This document shows positions 8,281 to 16,847 of a DNA stretch of 21,305 nt, one piece after another. Made by a program: the position numbers and the translations under genes. Position 1 is the first letter of the stretch; every line of letters begins with the position of its first letter. Source of the DNA: Microcystis aeruginosa W13-11. GTDB taxonomy: Bacteria > Cyanobacteriota > Cyanobacteriia > Cyanobacteriales > Microcystaceae. The stretch covers positions 1 through 21,305 of the forward strand of contig JAADBR010000066.1 of NCBI GenBank assembly GCA_009995705.1. Direction: 5' to 3'. A model generated the notes under the pieces. It made no database searches. It was not told the origin of the DNA and saw only the letters and a list, made by a program, of their open reading frames with translations.

Positions 8281-9216
8281 TCATAGGGGTTTAGTCTCGG
8301 GTTTGCGTAATAAACCTTTGAGTTTTTTACTTAGCCTACTTTTCCAAGTGCGGAAAGTTGTTGTCAGGCGATCGCGGATCACATATTGCCAGCGCCAGGG
8401 CCAAGATAAATTCTTCAGCCTGTACTTAAGAAACAGATCACGATTGGGCATATTTGGCCCGTGACCAAAGCCTGCCCAGTGGGTATATAGTATTCTTTTC
8501 CCATTTACCTTGTGAGTATTATCCGCAAACTCTATCTTGAATTTTGCCCACTCGGAGCCCAGATCTGGGATAGCCTCAGTAATGGCTTGGGTTTTCAGTC
8601 CCTTAATATCCACACAGTAGTTGACAAAAGGCTGGACAATACAATTATCAGCAAAATGCTGTCTGATTGTGGCTGCTTGTTCAGCCAACTCTTGAATATC
8701 ATCTAGGCTAAAAGCTCCCCGGGAAGATATAAAAGAGCCTGCGTTGAAACCATTTGCCCTATGCTCTCGGATCATTTTATCTCTAAACTCCCCCTCTTTA
8801 TAGACCTGATCGAATATACCCCTATAGTAGTACATAAATTCTAATTCAGAGTTGATATAGGTTCGGAACAGCTCTTGTAAGCTATCTAAAACAATAATGT
8901 CAGAATCTAGAAAGATAAAATGCTCTAGGGGTCCCCAGAAGATGGAAAAAATACGAAATCTGTGATTATGTATATCGTCGATACCCCTTACTTTTGCTCC
9001 CACTCCATCTAATAGCTCCAAGTTTATATCGCGATAAAAATTGAAATTGTATTTTTGAGAAATTTTACTGAGTTGGGATATATTATCATTAAAAGGTATA
9101 ACATATAGAGGGCATTCAGGCTCATAAGCCCTGAGACTTTCTAAGAAAGGAATCATCCATTCCAAAACCTGATCATTAGCTAAACAGTATATACCTACTT
9201 TTCCAAGCGTCTTCAT
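8281..9216 (-). CDS. GT8-like glycosyltransferase (DxD, CLAND N-terminal motif)
   Basis: A 311-aa protein with the layout of GT8-type retaining sugar transferases: an N-terminal strand GKVGIYCLANDQV, then HFIFLDSDIIVLD with DSD at 104-106 for Mn/nucleotide-sugar binding, FNAGSFIS in the position of the family's FNAG motif, a QPFVNY block, and YTHWAG near residue 250, a histidine-glycine block typical of the metal site in GT8. The tail is basic (many Lys/Arg), which may bind it to the membrane surface. It shares the unusual [CT]LAND.V start with the divergent gene at 9523, so the two are probably paralogues. First gene of a minus-strand pair with the GT2 gene downstream. The start ATG 9214-9216 lacks an obvious ribosome site. 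Activity is inferred. Confidence 0.75.
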   Translation of the reverse strand: MKTLGKVGIYCLANDQVLEWMIPFLESLRAYEPECPLYVIPFNDNISQLSKISQKYNFNFYRDINLELLDGVGAKVRGIDDIHNHRFRIFSIFWGPLEHFIFLDSDIIVLDSLQELFRTYINSELEFMYYYRGIFDQVYKEGEFRDKMIREHRANGFNAGSFISSRGAFSLDDIQELAEQAATIRQHFADNCIVQPFVNYCVDIKGLKTQAITEAIPDLGSEWAKFKIEFADNTHKVNGKRILYTHWAGFGHGPNMPNRDLFLKYRLKNLSWPWRWQYVIRDRLTTTFRTWKSRLSKKLKGLLRKPETKPL

Positions 9217-9522
9217 GGGTTAAGATTTATCAACGAGTTTCCGCTATTCTACTCAGGGAAACTTTTCTTGTCAATGTCAGGGAAAAGGAAAATCCTCAAC
9301 GCTTACGGTCAAGTAAATTGTGGCCAAGGCTACAAGTCCGTCAAGATACAAAAATTTCAGCGCCAAGGGTAAAGTTAGTATCCCTGTTCTCTCCTTTCAA
9401 TCCACGAGGACTCTAAGGACAGGCAAGATCTCAACCTAATTCGTTGCTAGGTCTTGCCAGAGTCGGCCTCTAAATCGGTTAACTGTGATATAAATATTTT
9501 TAGATGGGGGCAGTAGAAACTT
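9217..9522. promoter_or_regulatory. Divergent intergenic region between two GT8-like genes
   Basis: This 306-bp gap separates the divergently transcribed paralogous glycosyltransferase genes and must hold promoters for both. For the right-hand gene, TATAAAT (9489-9495) is a plausible -10, but I see no good -35 at the proper distance. GGGGG at 9506-9510, about a dozen bases before ATG 9523, is a possible though distant ribosome site. No repeat or small gene is evident. Confidence 0.3.
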
Positions 9523-10539
9523 ATGAGCAACGGAATCTGTACTTTGGCTAACGATCGGGTTTACGATCAGCTAGTGGCTTTGCTGAATAGCATTGAGGCG
9601 AATGGGGGAAAAGACTTACCAGTCTGTGTCTACCCCTACGATGACCAAACCGAGGAAATTGCCAAGTTAATCGCTCAACGCCCCCAAGTTGAACTGTATC
9701 GTGAGCGGGAGTCGATGGAGAGGTGGGATAATTTTGCCAAAGCAGCCTGGGATTCCCATCCTACAGCCCGCATCAGGTGGCAGCAAGCGGGAAGCAATGG
9801 CTATCATCGTTTTGGTACCCATCGTCGCTACTGTGCCTTTGACGGCCCCTTTGACCGATTTGTCTATATGGATGCGGATACCTTACTTTTGTCTCCCATA
9901 GACTATTTCTGGGAAAAGCTAGATGATTATGATTGTGTTGTCTACGACTATCAGTATAAAGATCCCTCCCACGTCTATGAAGTTAGTTCGCCAGAGTTAC
10001 TGAAAATATTCTCCGAAGAACGGATTAAAAAAGAGATTTTCTGTTCAGGAGTCTATGCTTCTAAAAAAAACTTATTTGAGGAAGAAAAGAGAAATTGGAT
10101 TCTGGAACAATTCCGTTCAGGAGAGTCAGAGGTTATTTATCCCATGGCCCCAGATCAGACCCTTCTCAACTATATGATGATGAGAACAGGTACTTCTATA
10201 TACAATTATGCTTTAAATACTCCTCCAGAAAAGAGAGTAGGTAACTGCGTTACCGATCCCAAATTTGTCGAAAAAGATAATTTACTGTATGACAAAGGAT
10301 ATAGGTTAATTTACCTTCATTATATTGGGATTTCCAGCAGTTTTTTTACTAGATGTTGCCAGGGAGAAAATATAGATTTTCCCTATCGCAGTTTATTTTT
10401 ATATTATCGCTATCTCTACGAACCTGAAAGTTATCCTCAATTTAAATCCAGTCCCGTCTGGTACAATCAACCTAAAAGTTTAGGGAAAAGAATGAAGGAA
10501 AAATTAAAGAAAATAGTCAGTAGAGTTTTTTCTAACTAA
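9523..10539 (+). CDS. GT8-like glycosyltransferase (paralogue of 8281-9216)
   Basis: A 338-aa protein. Its start, SNGICTLANDRVYDQLVALL, parallels the CLANDQV start of the divergent neighbour. FVYMDADTLLL carries the DxD motif (DAD 117-119); FCSGVYASKK near 173 is in the place of the family FNAG block; DQTLLNY (211-217) and LHYIG (265-269) are the acceptor-side and metal-ligand histidine blocks typical of GT8-type folds. The C-terminus is strongly basic, suggesting attachment to a membrane surface. It seems to belong to a cyanobacterial group usually annotated only as conserved hypothetical; the enzymatic role is inferred from the motifs. It leads a plus-strand unit with the GT10-like gene 17 bases downstream. 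Confidence 0.72.
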   Translation: MSNGICTLANDRVYDQLVALLNSIEANGGKDLPVCVYPYDDQTEEIAKLIAQRPQVELYRERESMERWDNFAKAAWDSHPTARIRWQQAGSNGYHRFGTHRRYCAFDGPFDRFVYMDADTLLLSPIDYFWEKLDDYDCVVYDYQYKDPSHVYEVSSPELLKIFSEERIKKEIFCSGVYASKKNLFEEEKRNWILEQFRSGESEVIYPMAPDQTLLNYMMMRTGTSIYNYALNTPPEKRVGNCVTDPKFVEKDNLLYDKGYRLIYLHYIGISSSFFTRCCQGENIDFPYRSLFLYYRYLYEPESYPQFKSSPVWYNQPKSLGKRMKEKLKKIVSRVFSN

Positions 10540-10556
10540 TAATAAGGGGTTAATTT

Positions 10557-11507
10557 GTGGCAGAAAAAATAGTAGGTATGCTCAGCAGCTATCCCAATTT
10601 AAATCAGGGAGATTGGCTATGGAAACAAACTCCTTATCCAATGGGAGTTTGGGGTAATATTTCCATACAAGCTAACGCTCCTGAGCCAGATTACTTGTTG
10701 CTTTATCAGTTTGATTTTCCGGAACCAAAGAAAGAGCAAGGCGGCTGGAAAAATTGGCTCAAAAAACCAGCAAAGCAACAGCAGGCACTTCCATCTATTT
10801 TGGGGAAAGTTCCCAAGGAACGTATTATCTATCTCTTAAGAGAACCGCCCTTACCAGAAGTGTTATCGACCAATCTGGAAAATTACCGCATCGCCAGCGA
10901 GTATTGTGGCTATGTATCAGGTCCAGATGACTACGCGCCGCAACCATACTATATGCCTGCCGACTGGCACATAAGCAACAGCTTTCGGGATCTGGCCGAT
11001 TTGCCCTGTCCGGAAAAAATTCGCCTCTGCTCTTGGATTACCTCTGGAACTACCCGCACAGCCAATCATCGCCACCGTTTGGCCTTTATGCAGCTAATCA
11101 AAGATAACGAACTTCCTTTCGATTTTTATGGGCGAGGTTTGCCGGACTGGACAGGTTCGAGAGGCTCGGTACAAAATAAATGGAATGTCCTAGCTCCCTA
11201 CTACTACAATCTGGCCATAGAAAACTACGCACAGAGTAGGTGGTATATCAGCGAAAAGCTCTGGGATCCTCTATTGGCTTGGTGTCTACCTATTTATTAC
11301 GGTGGAGCGGATGCAGAGAAACTATTGCCACCGAAAAGTTTCTTACGCCTGCCCAGTTTGGATCAAAAAGGAGTTGATTATTTGCGAGAGGTCACTTCTA
11401 GTTTGGATGCTTGGCACGAAGCGAAAGAAGCGATCGCCGAAGCGAGGCAAGTTATCCTGTACGAGCTGAATCTACTTAACTGGCTCTCTAATTTCGTGGT
11501 ATCCTAA
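10557..11507 (+). CDS. Glycosyltransferase family 10 (fucosyltransferase-like)
   Basis: A 316-aa protein whose C-terminal half carries the GT10 alpha-1,3/4-fucosyltransferase motif: FYGRGLP (190-195), YYYNLAIENY (215-224), YISEKLWDPLLAWCLPIYYGG (230-250) and LPPKSFLRL (257-265). These match the family pattern of an E-N helix, the EKL nucleotide-binding helix, a [VI]P-x-Y-G loop and a P-x-SF block. GT10 enzymes transfer L-fucose or a related sugar from a GDP-sugar. The N-terminal acceptor domain is divergent, as usual. GTG (10557-10559) is the likely start because AAGGGG sits about 8 bases upstream. It is cotranscribed with the GT8-like gene before it. No GDP-fucose synthesis gene is in the window. 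The exact sugar is inference. Confidence 0.8.
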   Translation: MAEKIVGMLSSYPNLNQGDWLWKQTPYPMGVWGNISIQANAPEPDYLLLYQFDFPEPKKEQGGWKNWLKKPAKQQQALPSILGKVPKERIIYLLREPPLPEVLSTNLENYRIASEYCGYVSGPDDYAPQPYYMPADWHISNSFRDLADLPCPEKIRLCSWITSGTTRTANHRHRLAFMQLIKDNELPFDFYGRGLPDWTGSRGSVQNKWNVLAPYYYNLAIENYAQSRWYISEKLWDPLLAWCLPIYYGGADAEKLLPPKSFLRLPSLDQKGVDYLREVTSSLDAWHEAKEAIAEARQVILYELNLLNWLSNFVVS

Positions 11508-11697
11508 ATACCAATGGTTCTCTTCGGTTTTGTTGGCAAATTGTTCTATACGATGCCTATTAGCCGCAACCATGAATACTCCTAAATCAGGACGAAAACC
11601 GGAACGGTAGGGACAGAATCTATTTTGTCGAGTACAGGATAAACAAGAGAACCCAGCAATTGTTAAAACAACTCTTTCGTATATTGGTAGTTAAAAA

Positions 11698-12843
11698 ATG
11701 CTGAAAAAAACTATTGGAGTCTATATGCCCTATTTTATGGGAGGAGGTGCTGAATCTGTGGCTCTCTGGATACTAGAAGCCTTAAAAGAAAAATATGACT
11801 TAACTCTTTTCACCTTTTACTATCCAGACTGGGAAAAGCTAAATAAGTTGTATGAAACATCCCTCAGTCCCAAAGAAGTTAAAGTTGTTTCTGTATTACC
11901 AAAAAGTTGGCAAGGCATCTCAGAGCTTCTCATCAGTAATAATCCTCATTTTCGGCAGCTATCCATTCATTTAAGCCTGCGTTATTTAAAAGAAAGAGCC
12001 AAAAATTATTCCTTGGTGCTATCAGCTTGTAATGCGGCCGATCTAGGCGTACCAGGAATACAATATATCAATTGGGTTAAAGTCCTTGAAGGTGGTAAGA
12101 TACACCAGAATATGCCCTACCTAAATATCTCCAATTTTTCTGTAGATAACCTCAAAAAGAATCTGTCTATTTCTAACTCTTTTGATGTAGCCAAAGCAGT
12201 CAAAGAAGTTTACGGGCTTGATAGTACCGTGATCTATCCCCCAGTGGTCATTCCCGTTAAGGATATTGCTCGGGAGCAAAAAGAGAATGCTTTTATAATT
12301 AGCGGTAGGTTAACAGTAGATAAAAGTCCAGATTTCGGCATTAAAGTCTTAAAAGCAGTGCGGGAGAGAGGATTTTCCATCAAACTCCATATAACTGGGG
12401 GCGCTGGGGGAGCTTTTAATAAAAAGTATCAACACTATATTGAACAATTGGTAGCTGAAAATTCCGACTGGATTCAACTGTATAAGGATCTTCCCTATGC
12501 AGATTATTGTAATATACTGTACAAATGTAGGTATGGTATCCATCCCAAGAAAGACCAGTTTGGTATCTCCGTAGCCGAAATGGTGAGAGCAGATATCATT
12601 CCCTTTGTACAGAAAATAGGAGGTCAAACTGAAATCGTCGGTAAGCACAATACAGAATTGCAATTTAACAGTATGGAAGAAGCAGTAGAAAAGATTATTG
12701 CAGTAATTAGTAATGAAAAGAAACAGGAAGAGCTTTTAATGTCCCTCTCCCATCAAAAGTCTCTTTTTTCATCAGAGAAATTTCAAAGGGAAATCAGTCA
12801 ATTTGTGGATAATTATTTCTCTGACAACGTTTCCGAAACCTAG
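11698..12843 (+). CDS. Glycosyltransferase family 4 (GT-B fold)
   Basis: A 381-aa GT-B enzyme. The N-terminal domain opens with GVYMPYFMGGGAESVAL, the glycine-rich acceptor-side loop; the C-terminal nucleotide-sugar domain has ISGRLTVDKSPDFGI (about 201-215), ITGG, and HPKKDQFGISVAEMV (282-296), in which the first residue of the E-x7-E element is replaced by K/D while E294 is kept, followed by IPFVQKIGGQTEIV. The arrangement resembles the ALG11-like branch of GT4, which adds mannose from GDP-mannose, but substrate is not provable here. It lies 190 bp after the GT10-like gene in the same direction and is the right edge of the cluster. The gap may hold a separate promoter. Confidence 0.82.
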   Translation: MLKKTIGVYMPYFMGGGAESVALWILEALKEKYDLTLFTFYYPDWEKLNKLYETSLSPKEVKVVSVLPKSWQGISELLISNNPHFRQLSIHLSLRYLKERAKNYSLVLSACNAADLGVPGIQYINWVKVLEGGKIHQNMPYLNISNFSVDNLKKNLSISNSFDVAKAVKEVYGLDSTVIYPPVVIPVKDIAREQKENAFIISGRLTVDKSPDFGIKVLKAVRERGFSIKLHITGGAGGAFNKKYQHYIEQLVAENSDWIQLYKDLPYADYCNILYKCRYGIHPKKDQFGISVAEMVRADIIPFVQKIGGQTEIVGKHNTELQFNSMEEAVEKIIAVISNEKKQEELLMSLSHQKSLFSSEKFQREISQFVDNYFSDNVSET

Positions 12844-13120
12844 GCAAGAGATTCTAACGCTTGCACATACTATGTGCCTACATCATCCCAAGTCCACAGG
12901 CGTTTCGTCGGGATCATCTCACTGGTGCAATGATTATTAATGCTTAGGGCTGTCAAAAACTATAAAACCTTGAACTTTAAACCCCAACTAAGTTGAGACC
13001 CGTAGTTTTTCCTCCTCTATTTTAAGATGAGTTTTACTCCATAAGTGATCGGCCAAAACGAGAGGCGCGCTATATTGATCACTATTCTAAAATGGAAGCA
13101 GGGGATTTTTGCTTGAATCT

Positions 13121-13753
13121 ATGACTGTAACACTGCTCGCACCACCGGCTGAAATAATTCACCTGTCCGGGATTAGCTGGACAACCTACGAAACGCTGCT
13201 CGCCGAAATGAGTGATCGCCGTCTCCGGCTGACTTACAATCGTGGCAATTTAGAAATCATGGCTCCTTCTCCAGAACACGAATTTAGTAAAACACTCATC
13301 GGCCGCTTTATTGAAACCCTAGCGGAAGAATCGCTAGTCCCGATTTATCCCCTTGGTTCTACCACCTTTAAACGCCCTCAATTAAGTGGTGCAGAACCGG
13401 ATGAATGCTTTTACATTGACAATATTGAGGCGGTTCGGGGGAAAAAGCGACTGGACTTAAATGAAGACCCAGCACCCGATTTAGTCATAGAAATTGATGT
13501 CACCAGCAGTTCTCAAAATCGCCTTCAGGTTTATGAAGATCTAGGCGTGGCAGAGGTTTGGGTTTATAATGGGGAATCTCTGGTCATCCAACAATTACAA
13601 AATGGCAGTTATATCACCTCCCCAACCAGTCGATTTTTTCCTAATTTACCCATCTTAGAAATTGCTATATTTTTACAACAAGCTGAAACATTGGATTACC
13701 TAGAGTTAGTAAAAGCATTTCGGAATTGGGTAAGAAGTCAGTTGAAAAAATAA
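13121..13753 (+). CDS. Uma2 family (DUF820) nuclease-fold protein
   Basis: A 210-aa protein of the Uma2/DUF820 family, which is greatly expanded in cyanobacteria and has a PD-(D/E)xK restriction-endonuclease-like fold. Typical blocks: YETLLAEM and LTYNRGNLEIMAPSPEHE near the start, GAEPDECFYI (90-99), PAPDLVIEIDV (118-127) with the predicted active-site D120 and E124, and YEDLGVAEVWVYNG (138-151). The residue usually found as lysine before the last block is arginine (R134). Nuclease activity of most members is unproven, and the family is associated with mobile or repeat-rich regions. The ATG at 13121 was chosen because members usually begin with a short MTxT segment; an in-frame TTG is at 13109. 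Isolated gene. Confidence 0.85.
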   Translation: MTVTLLAPPAEIIHLSGISWTTYETLLAEMSDRRLRLTYNRGNLEIMAPSPEHEFSKTLIGRFIETLAEESLVPIYPLGSTTFKRPQLSGAEPDECFYIDNIEAVRGKKRLDLNEDPAPDLVIEIDVTSSSQNRLQVYEDLGVAEVWVYNGESLVIQQLQNGSYITSPTSRFFPNLPILEIAIFLQQAETLDYLELVKAFRNWVRSQLKK

Positions 13754-13854
13754 ATCTGAACTGGAGTCTCAAAAATGGAAATTAACAAGTTTCCCTTTTG
13801 GGTCGTCGGTCGTCAATACCAAATCAGGTTACACCTCATCGACCCGAAGGTTAA

Positions 13855-13935
13855 TGCGGATGGAGGGACTCGAACCCACACATCAAAGACACTAGAACCT
13901 AAATCTAGCGCGTCTACCAATTCCGCCACATCCGC
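13855..13935 (-). tRNA. tRNA-Leu (anticodon UAG)
   Basis: On the minus strand an 81-nt class II tRNA can be folded: acceptor arms GCGGATG (13929-13935) and CATCCGC (13856-13862) with discriminator A at 13855; D-arm region GGAATTGGTAGACGC; anticodon stem CTAGA/TCTAG around loop TTTAGGT, giving anticodon TAG; a long variable arm; and a T-loop GGTTCGAGTCCC. The 3' CCA is not encoded, as is common in cyanobacteria. No sign of an integrated element using it as attachment site. Confidence 0.96.
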
Positions 13936-13981
13936 AAATATGCCACCGTGCCCTATCATAGCATAAGATACTATAGGAAAG

Positions 13982-14860
13982 ATGAATTTTTTTATTCTTA
14001 ATAATTTTATGCTCTTAGGTTTTGTCTTTCAGTCTCCTGGTCCGATTCTCTGGGAGATTGGACCGATTTCGGTGCGCTGGTATGGATTTCTCATCGCTAT
14101 GGCGGTATTATTGGGTGTCACCCTCTCCCAGTATCTAGCTCAAAAAAGAGCGATCGATCCTGATTTAATCGCTGATTTGGCCATTTGGTTAGTAGTGGGG
14201 GCCATACCTGCAGCCCGTCTGTACTATGTTCTCTTTCAGTGGCAAGAATACGCGCAAAATCCTGCTGATATTATCGCCATTTGGAAGGGAGGTATCGCTA
14301 TTCACGGGGCAATTATCGGGGGTTTGCTCGCAGCCCTAATCTTTGCTCGCATTAATCGGGTTTCTCTTTGGCAATTACTCGATCTGGTGGCCCCTTCCGT
14401 CATTCTCGGTCAAGCGATTGGACGTTGGGGTAACTTTTTTAATTCGGAAGCTTTTGGCAGTCCGACTAATTTACCTTGGAAGTTGTTTATTCCTCCCGCT
14501 AGTCGTCCTTTAAAATATATCACCGTCGATTATTTTCACCCCACCTTTCTCTACGAATCTATTTGGAATCTGGGAGTTTTTGCCCTACTCATCTATCTAT
14601 TTTTCTGGGGTTTAAAACACCCTAGTAAATTAAAAATTGGCACCCTTACCCTAGTCTATTTTATCGCCTACAGTCTAGGTAGATTCTGGATTGAGGGACT
14701 ACGCACCGATAGTTTAATGTTTGGGACTCTGAAAATGGCGCAAATAATTAGTTTAGGAGCGATCGCTGTCGGTCTTTTCGGTTTATTCTGGTTATATAAA
14801 CTGCAGCGTCCTTTACCGGATGTGGTGGCGACCGTCAGTTATAATCAAAAGTTACCCTAG
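13982..14860 (+). CDS. lgt: Prolipoprotein diacylglyceryl transferase
   Basis: A 292-aa integral membrane enzyme that transfers diacylglycerol from phosphatidylglycerol to the lipobox cysteine of prolipoproteins, the first step of lipoprotein maturation. About seven hydrophobic spans are visible. Family landmarks: VRWYG (31-35), GGIAIHGA with H108 (equivalent to the essential histidine), the Lgt signature [13 protein letters not shown] (147-159), YES in a later span, and [10 protein letters not shown] (234-243) containing the conserved arginine. The start at 13982 follows AGGA very closely; the ATG at 14009 is an alternative. It is followed after 12 bases by the permease gene, so the two are probably cotranscribed, though functionally unrelated. 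Confidence 0.96.
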   Translation: MNFFILNNFMLLGFVFQSPGPILWEIGPISVRWYGFLIAMAVLLGVTLSQYLAQKRAIDPDLIADLAIWLVVGAIPAARLYYVLFQWQEYAQNPADIIAIWKGGIAIHGAIIGGLLAALIFARINRVSLWQLLDLVAPSVILGQAIGRWGNFFNSEAFGSPTNLPWKLFIPPASRPLKYITVDYFHPTFLYESIWNLGVFALLIYLFFWGLKHPSKLKIGTLTLVYFIAYSLGRFWIEGLRTDSLMFGTLKMAQIISLGAIAVGLFGLFWLYKLQRPLPDVVATVSYNQKLP

Positions 14861-14872
14861 CTAACCCCGACC

Positions 14873-15823
14873 ATGGATCTAGTAACAATTTTTCAACAGG
14901 TTTTAAACGGTTTATCGATCGGTAGTGTCTATGCTATTTTTGCCCTTGGTTACACTTTGATTTTTTCCATTTTAGGGATTATCAATTTTGCCCATGGCGC
15001 AATTTTTACCCTCGGTGCCTATTTTACCTACGCTCTAGCGGGGGGAGTTTTCGGTTTTAATGGTTTATTAGCTAATGCCAAATTACCCTTTTCCCTGCCC
15101 TTTTTTTTAGCCCTCTTACTAGGATGTATCCTTTCAGGTTTCACCTCGGTTCTTCTGGAAAGATTGGCCTTTAAACCCCTCCGGGTAAGGGGTTCCGATT
15201 CTCTCTTAACTTTGGTTTCCAGCCTAGGGGCAGCCGTGGTGATTGTCAATGTCATTCAATACTTATTCGGGGCAGAAATTTATACTTTTCCCGATGGTAT
15301 TTATGGCAATCTTCCCCCCGCAATCAATTTTGGTACAGATGATCGCCCTGTGGTAATTCGTACAATTCAGATTATTATTTTTCTGGTTTCAGCAGTTATG
15401 GTAGCTTTACTGACTTATTGGGTTAATTTTACCAAAATGGGCAAAGCTTTACAAGCGGTAGCTGAAGATGTTACCACGGCGAGTTTGTTGGGGATCAATC
15501 CCGAAAAGTTTATCGTGATTACCTTTTTTATTAGTGGTGCCTTGGCAGGTTTAGCGGGAACTTTAGTCGGTTCTAGTGTTAGTATCGCTGGCCCCTATTT
15601 CGGCATTGCTTTCGGATTAAAAGGTTTAGGAGTGATCGTTTTAGGGGGATTGGGAAGTATCCCCGGAGCGGTAATCGGTGGTTTATTATTGGGTATTGCC
15701 GAAGCTTTTGTTCCCGCAGAATATTCCGGTTATCGAGAAGCGATCGCTTTTGCTATTCTCTTTATTATGTTGTTAGTTCGTCCCCAGGGTTTACTAGGCA
15801 GAAAGTTAATTCAAAAAGTCTAA
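14873..15823 (+). CDS. Branched-chain/neutral amino acid ABC transporter permease (LivH/NatD type)
   Basis: A 316-aa inner-membrane permease of the LivH subfamily, with about eight hydrophobic segments. Typical blocks: NGLSIGSVYAIFALGYTLIF (12-31), LGIINFAHGA (34-43), ERLAFKPLRVRGSD, KMGKALQAVAED, LLGINPEK, and the C-terminal GLGVIVLGGLGSIPGAVIGG. In cyanobacteria such proteins serve as a permease of the Nat neutral amino acid system or of a urea uptake system. The sequence looks more like the Nat/Liv type, but I cannot exclude the alternative, so no symbol is given. No binding protein, second permease or ATPase gene is adjacent; cyanobacterial nat genes are often scattered. Downstream of lgt in the same unit and convergent with bvdR, with only 6 bases between stop codons. 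Confidence 0.88.
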   Translation: MDLVTIFQQVLNGLSIGSVYAIFALGYTLIFSILGIINFAHGAIFTLGAYFTYALAGGVFGFNGLLANAKLPFSLPFFLALLLGCILSGFTSVLLERLAFKPLRVRGSDSLLTLVSSLGAAVVIVNVIQYLFGAEIYTFPDGIYGNLPPAINFGTDDRPVVIRTIQIIIFLVSAVMVALLTYWVNFTKMGKALQAVAEDVTTASLLGINPEKFIVITFFISGALAGLAGTLVGSSVSIAGPYFGIAFGLKGLGVIVLGGLGSIPGAVIGGLLLGIAEAFVPAEYSGYREAIAFAILFIMLLVRPQGLLGRKLIQKV

Positions 15824-15829
15824 TTCGGT

Positions 15830-16819
15830 TTAATTGGAACCGAGAAAAACTGTTTTTCCCGACAAAGAAGATTGATAGGCAGCGTATGCCACTTCTAGGG
15901 CATAAAGACTGGCTTGGGGAGTAACATAAAGAGGAACTCGATCGAAGAGATAATCTAGCACCATAGCGGTATCTTTGGCAAAAAGACCACGACGGGTTTC
16001 CACTTCTAAAACTTGGCTACCTTCACTATTAATTAACTGCCCTGTTTCCCCTTCAAAAGTTAAGCTGCCCCCCTGACCATGAATAGTGAAAGTTCGCTCA
16101 TTTTGCCAAAAAACTTCGCCTTTGCCGTAGGTAACTTCGGCAATTAAGCCATTTTTAAATAATAACTGCGCCTCACACAAACAGGCTAGAAAATAATCGG
16201 ATTCTGGGTCATTCCAATAACGACAATGACAGGATACGGACTCCACTTCCCCAAATAAATTAGTAAAGCGATGGATACGAGAAAGGGCTGCAGTCAAAGG
16301 AAACCCGAATAAATCCCGATGAAATGTCCAGCGCCGGGGTGCTGGTCTGCCGGGGGCGATTGTGGTATAACGGGCTAGGTGGATATTGCCGAGGCTGGCT
16401 AAATACTGCTGTTGGGTTTGATGCAGTCCCCCCAAAAGTTCAATATGTTCGACGTGCAGTAATTTGTTCTCGGTTTCGGCTAGGGTGATTAATTCTGCTG
16501 CCGCTGCCGGGTGAAAAGCCAGAGGATACTCGACGATAACGTGCTTACCAGATTTTAGAGCAGTCTGGGCGATCGAGGCATGGGCCTGATTAACATTGGC
16601 AATGACAATCAGATCGAGATCGGGATGGCTGGCTAGGCTTATTACCGAATCTAGGGCAGAAATCTGGTATTTTTGCGAGAAATTAGCGATCGATTCGGGA
16701 CTATTACCGCTAAAATACAGAAGCTGGGCGCGATCGTCGGCTTGCAAGCTTTCAGCGCGACGTTGAGCGGCGAACCCTGTGCCAACTATACCAATTTTTA
16801 ATGGACGATGAGAACTCAT
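15830..16819 (-). CDS. bvdR: Biliverdin reductase
   Basis: A 329-aa NAD(P)H-dependent oxidoreductase reducing biliverdin IX-alpha to bilirubin, linked to phycobilin metabolism. The N-terminal Rossmann domain has GIVGTGFAAQRRAES (GxGxxG at 10-15) and IVEYPLA (95-101). LLHVEHIELLGGLHQ (120-134), RRWTFHRDLFGFPLTAALSRI (162-182), LFG, and YGKGEVFWQNERTFTIHG agree with what I remember of Synechocystis BvdR, which is about the same length. ATG 16817-16819 gives a family-length protein. The frame stays open upstream to 16903, but that extension reads PTPHTPHPTPH through a G-rich repeat and is not likely protein. Convergent with the permease gene. The repeat just upstream is in the promoter or leader region. 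Confidence 0.93.
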   Translation of the reverse strand: MSSHRPLKIGIVGTGFAAQRRAESLQADDRAQLLYFSGNSPESIANFSQKYQISALDSVISLASHPDLDLIVIANVNQAHASIAQTALKSGKHVIVEYPLAFHPAAAAELITLAETENKLLHVEHIELLGGLHQTQQQYLASLGNIHLARYTTIAPGRPAPRRWTFHRDLFGFPLTAALSRIHRFTNLFGEVESVSCHCRYWNDPESDYFLACLCEAQLLFKNGLIAEVTYGKGEVFWQNERTFTIHGQGGSLTFEGETGQLINSEGSQVLEVETRRGLFAKDTAMVLDYLFDRVPLYVTPQASLYALEVAYAAYQSSLSGKTVFLGSN

Positions 16820-16847
16820 CAGGGGCATTCTGGCGACACTAATTATC

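Noticed and set aside
13044..13083. AGTGATC/GATCACT inverted repeat upstream of the Uma2 gene
   Set aside because: Short arms with a wide gap; could easily be chance.
13109..13753. Uma2 protein as part of a restriction or defence system
   Set aside because: No methylase, helicase or other defence gene next to it; the family is scattered widely in cyanobacteria.
13775..13966. Small plus-strand open frame
   Set aside because: It lies over the minus-strand tRNA-Leu gene and has no protein-like features.
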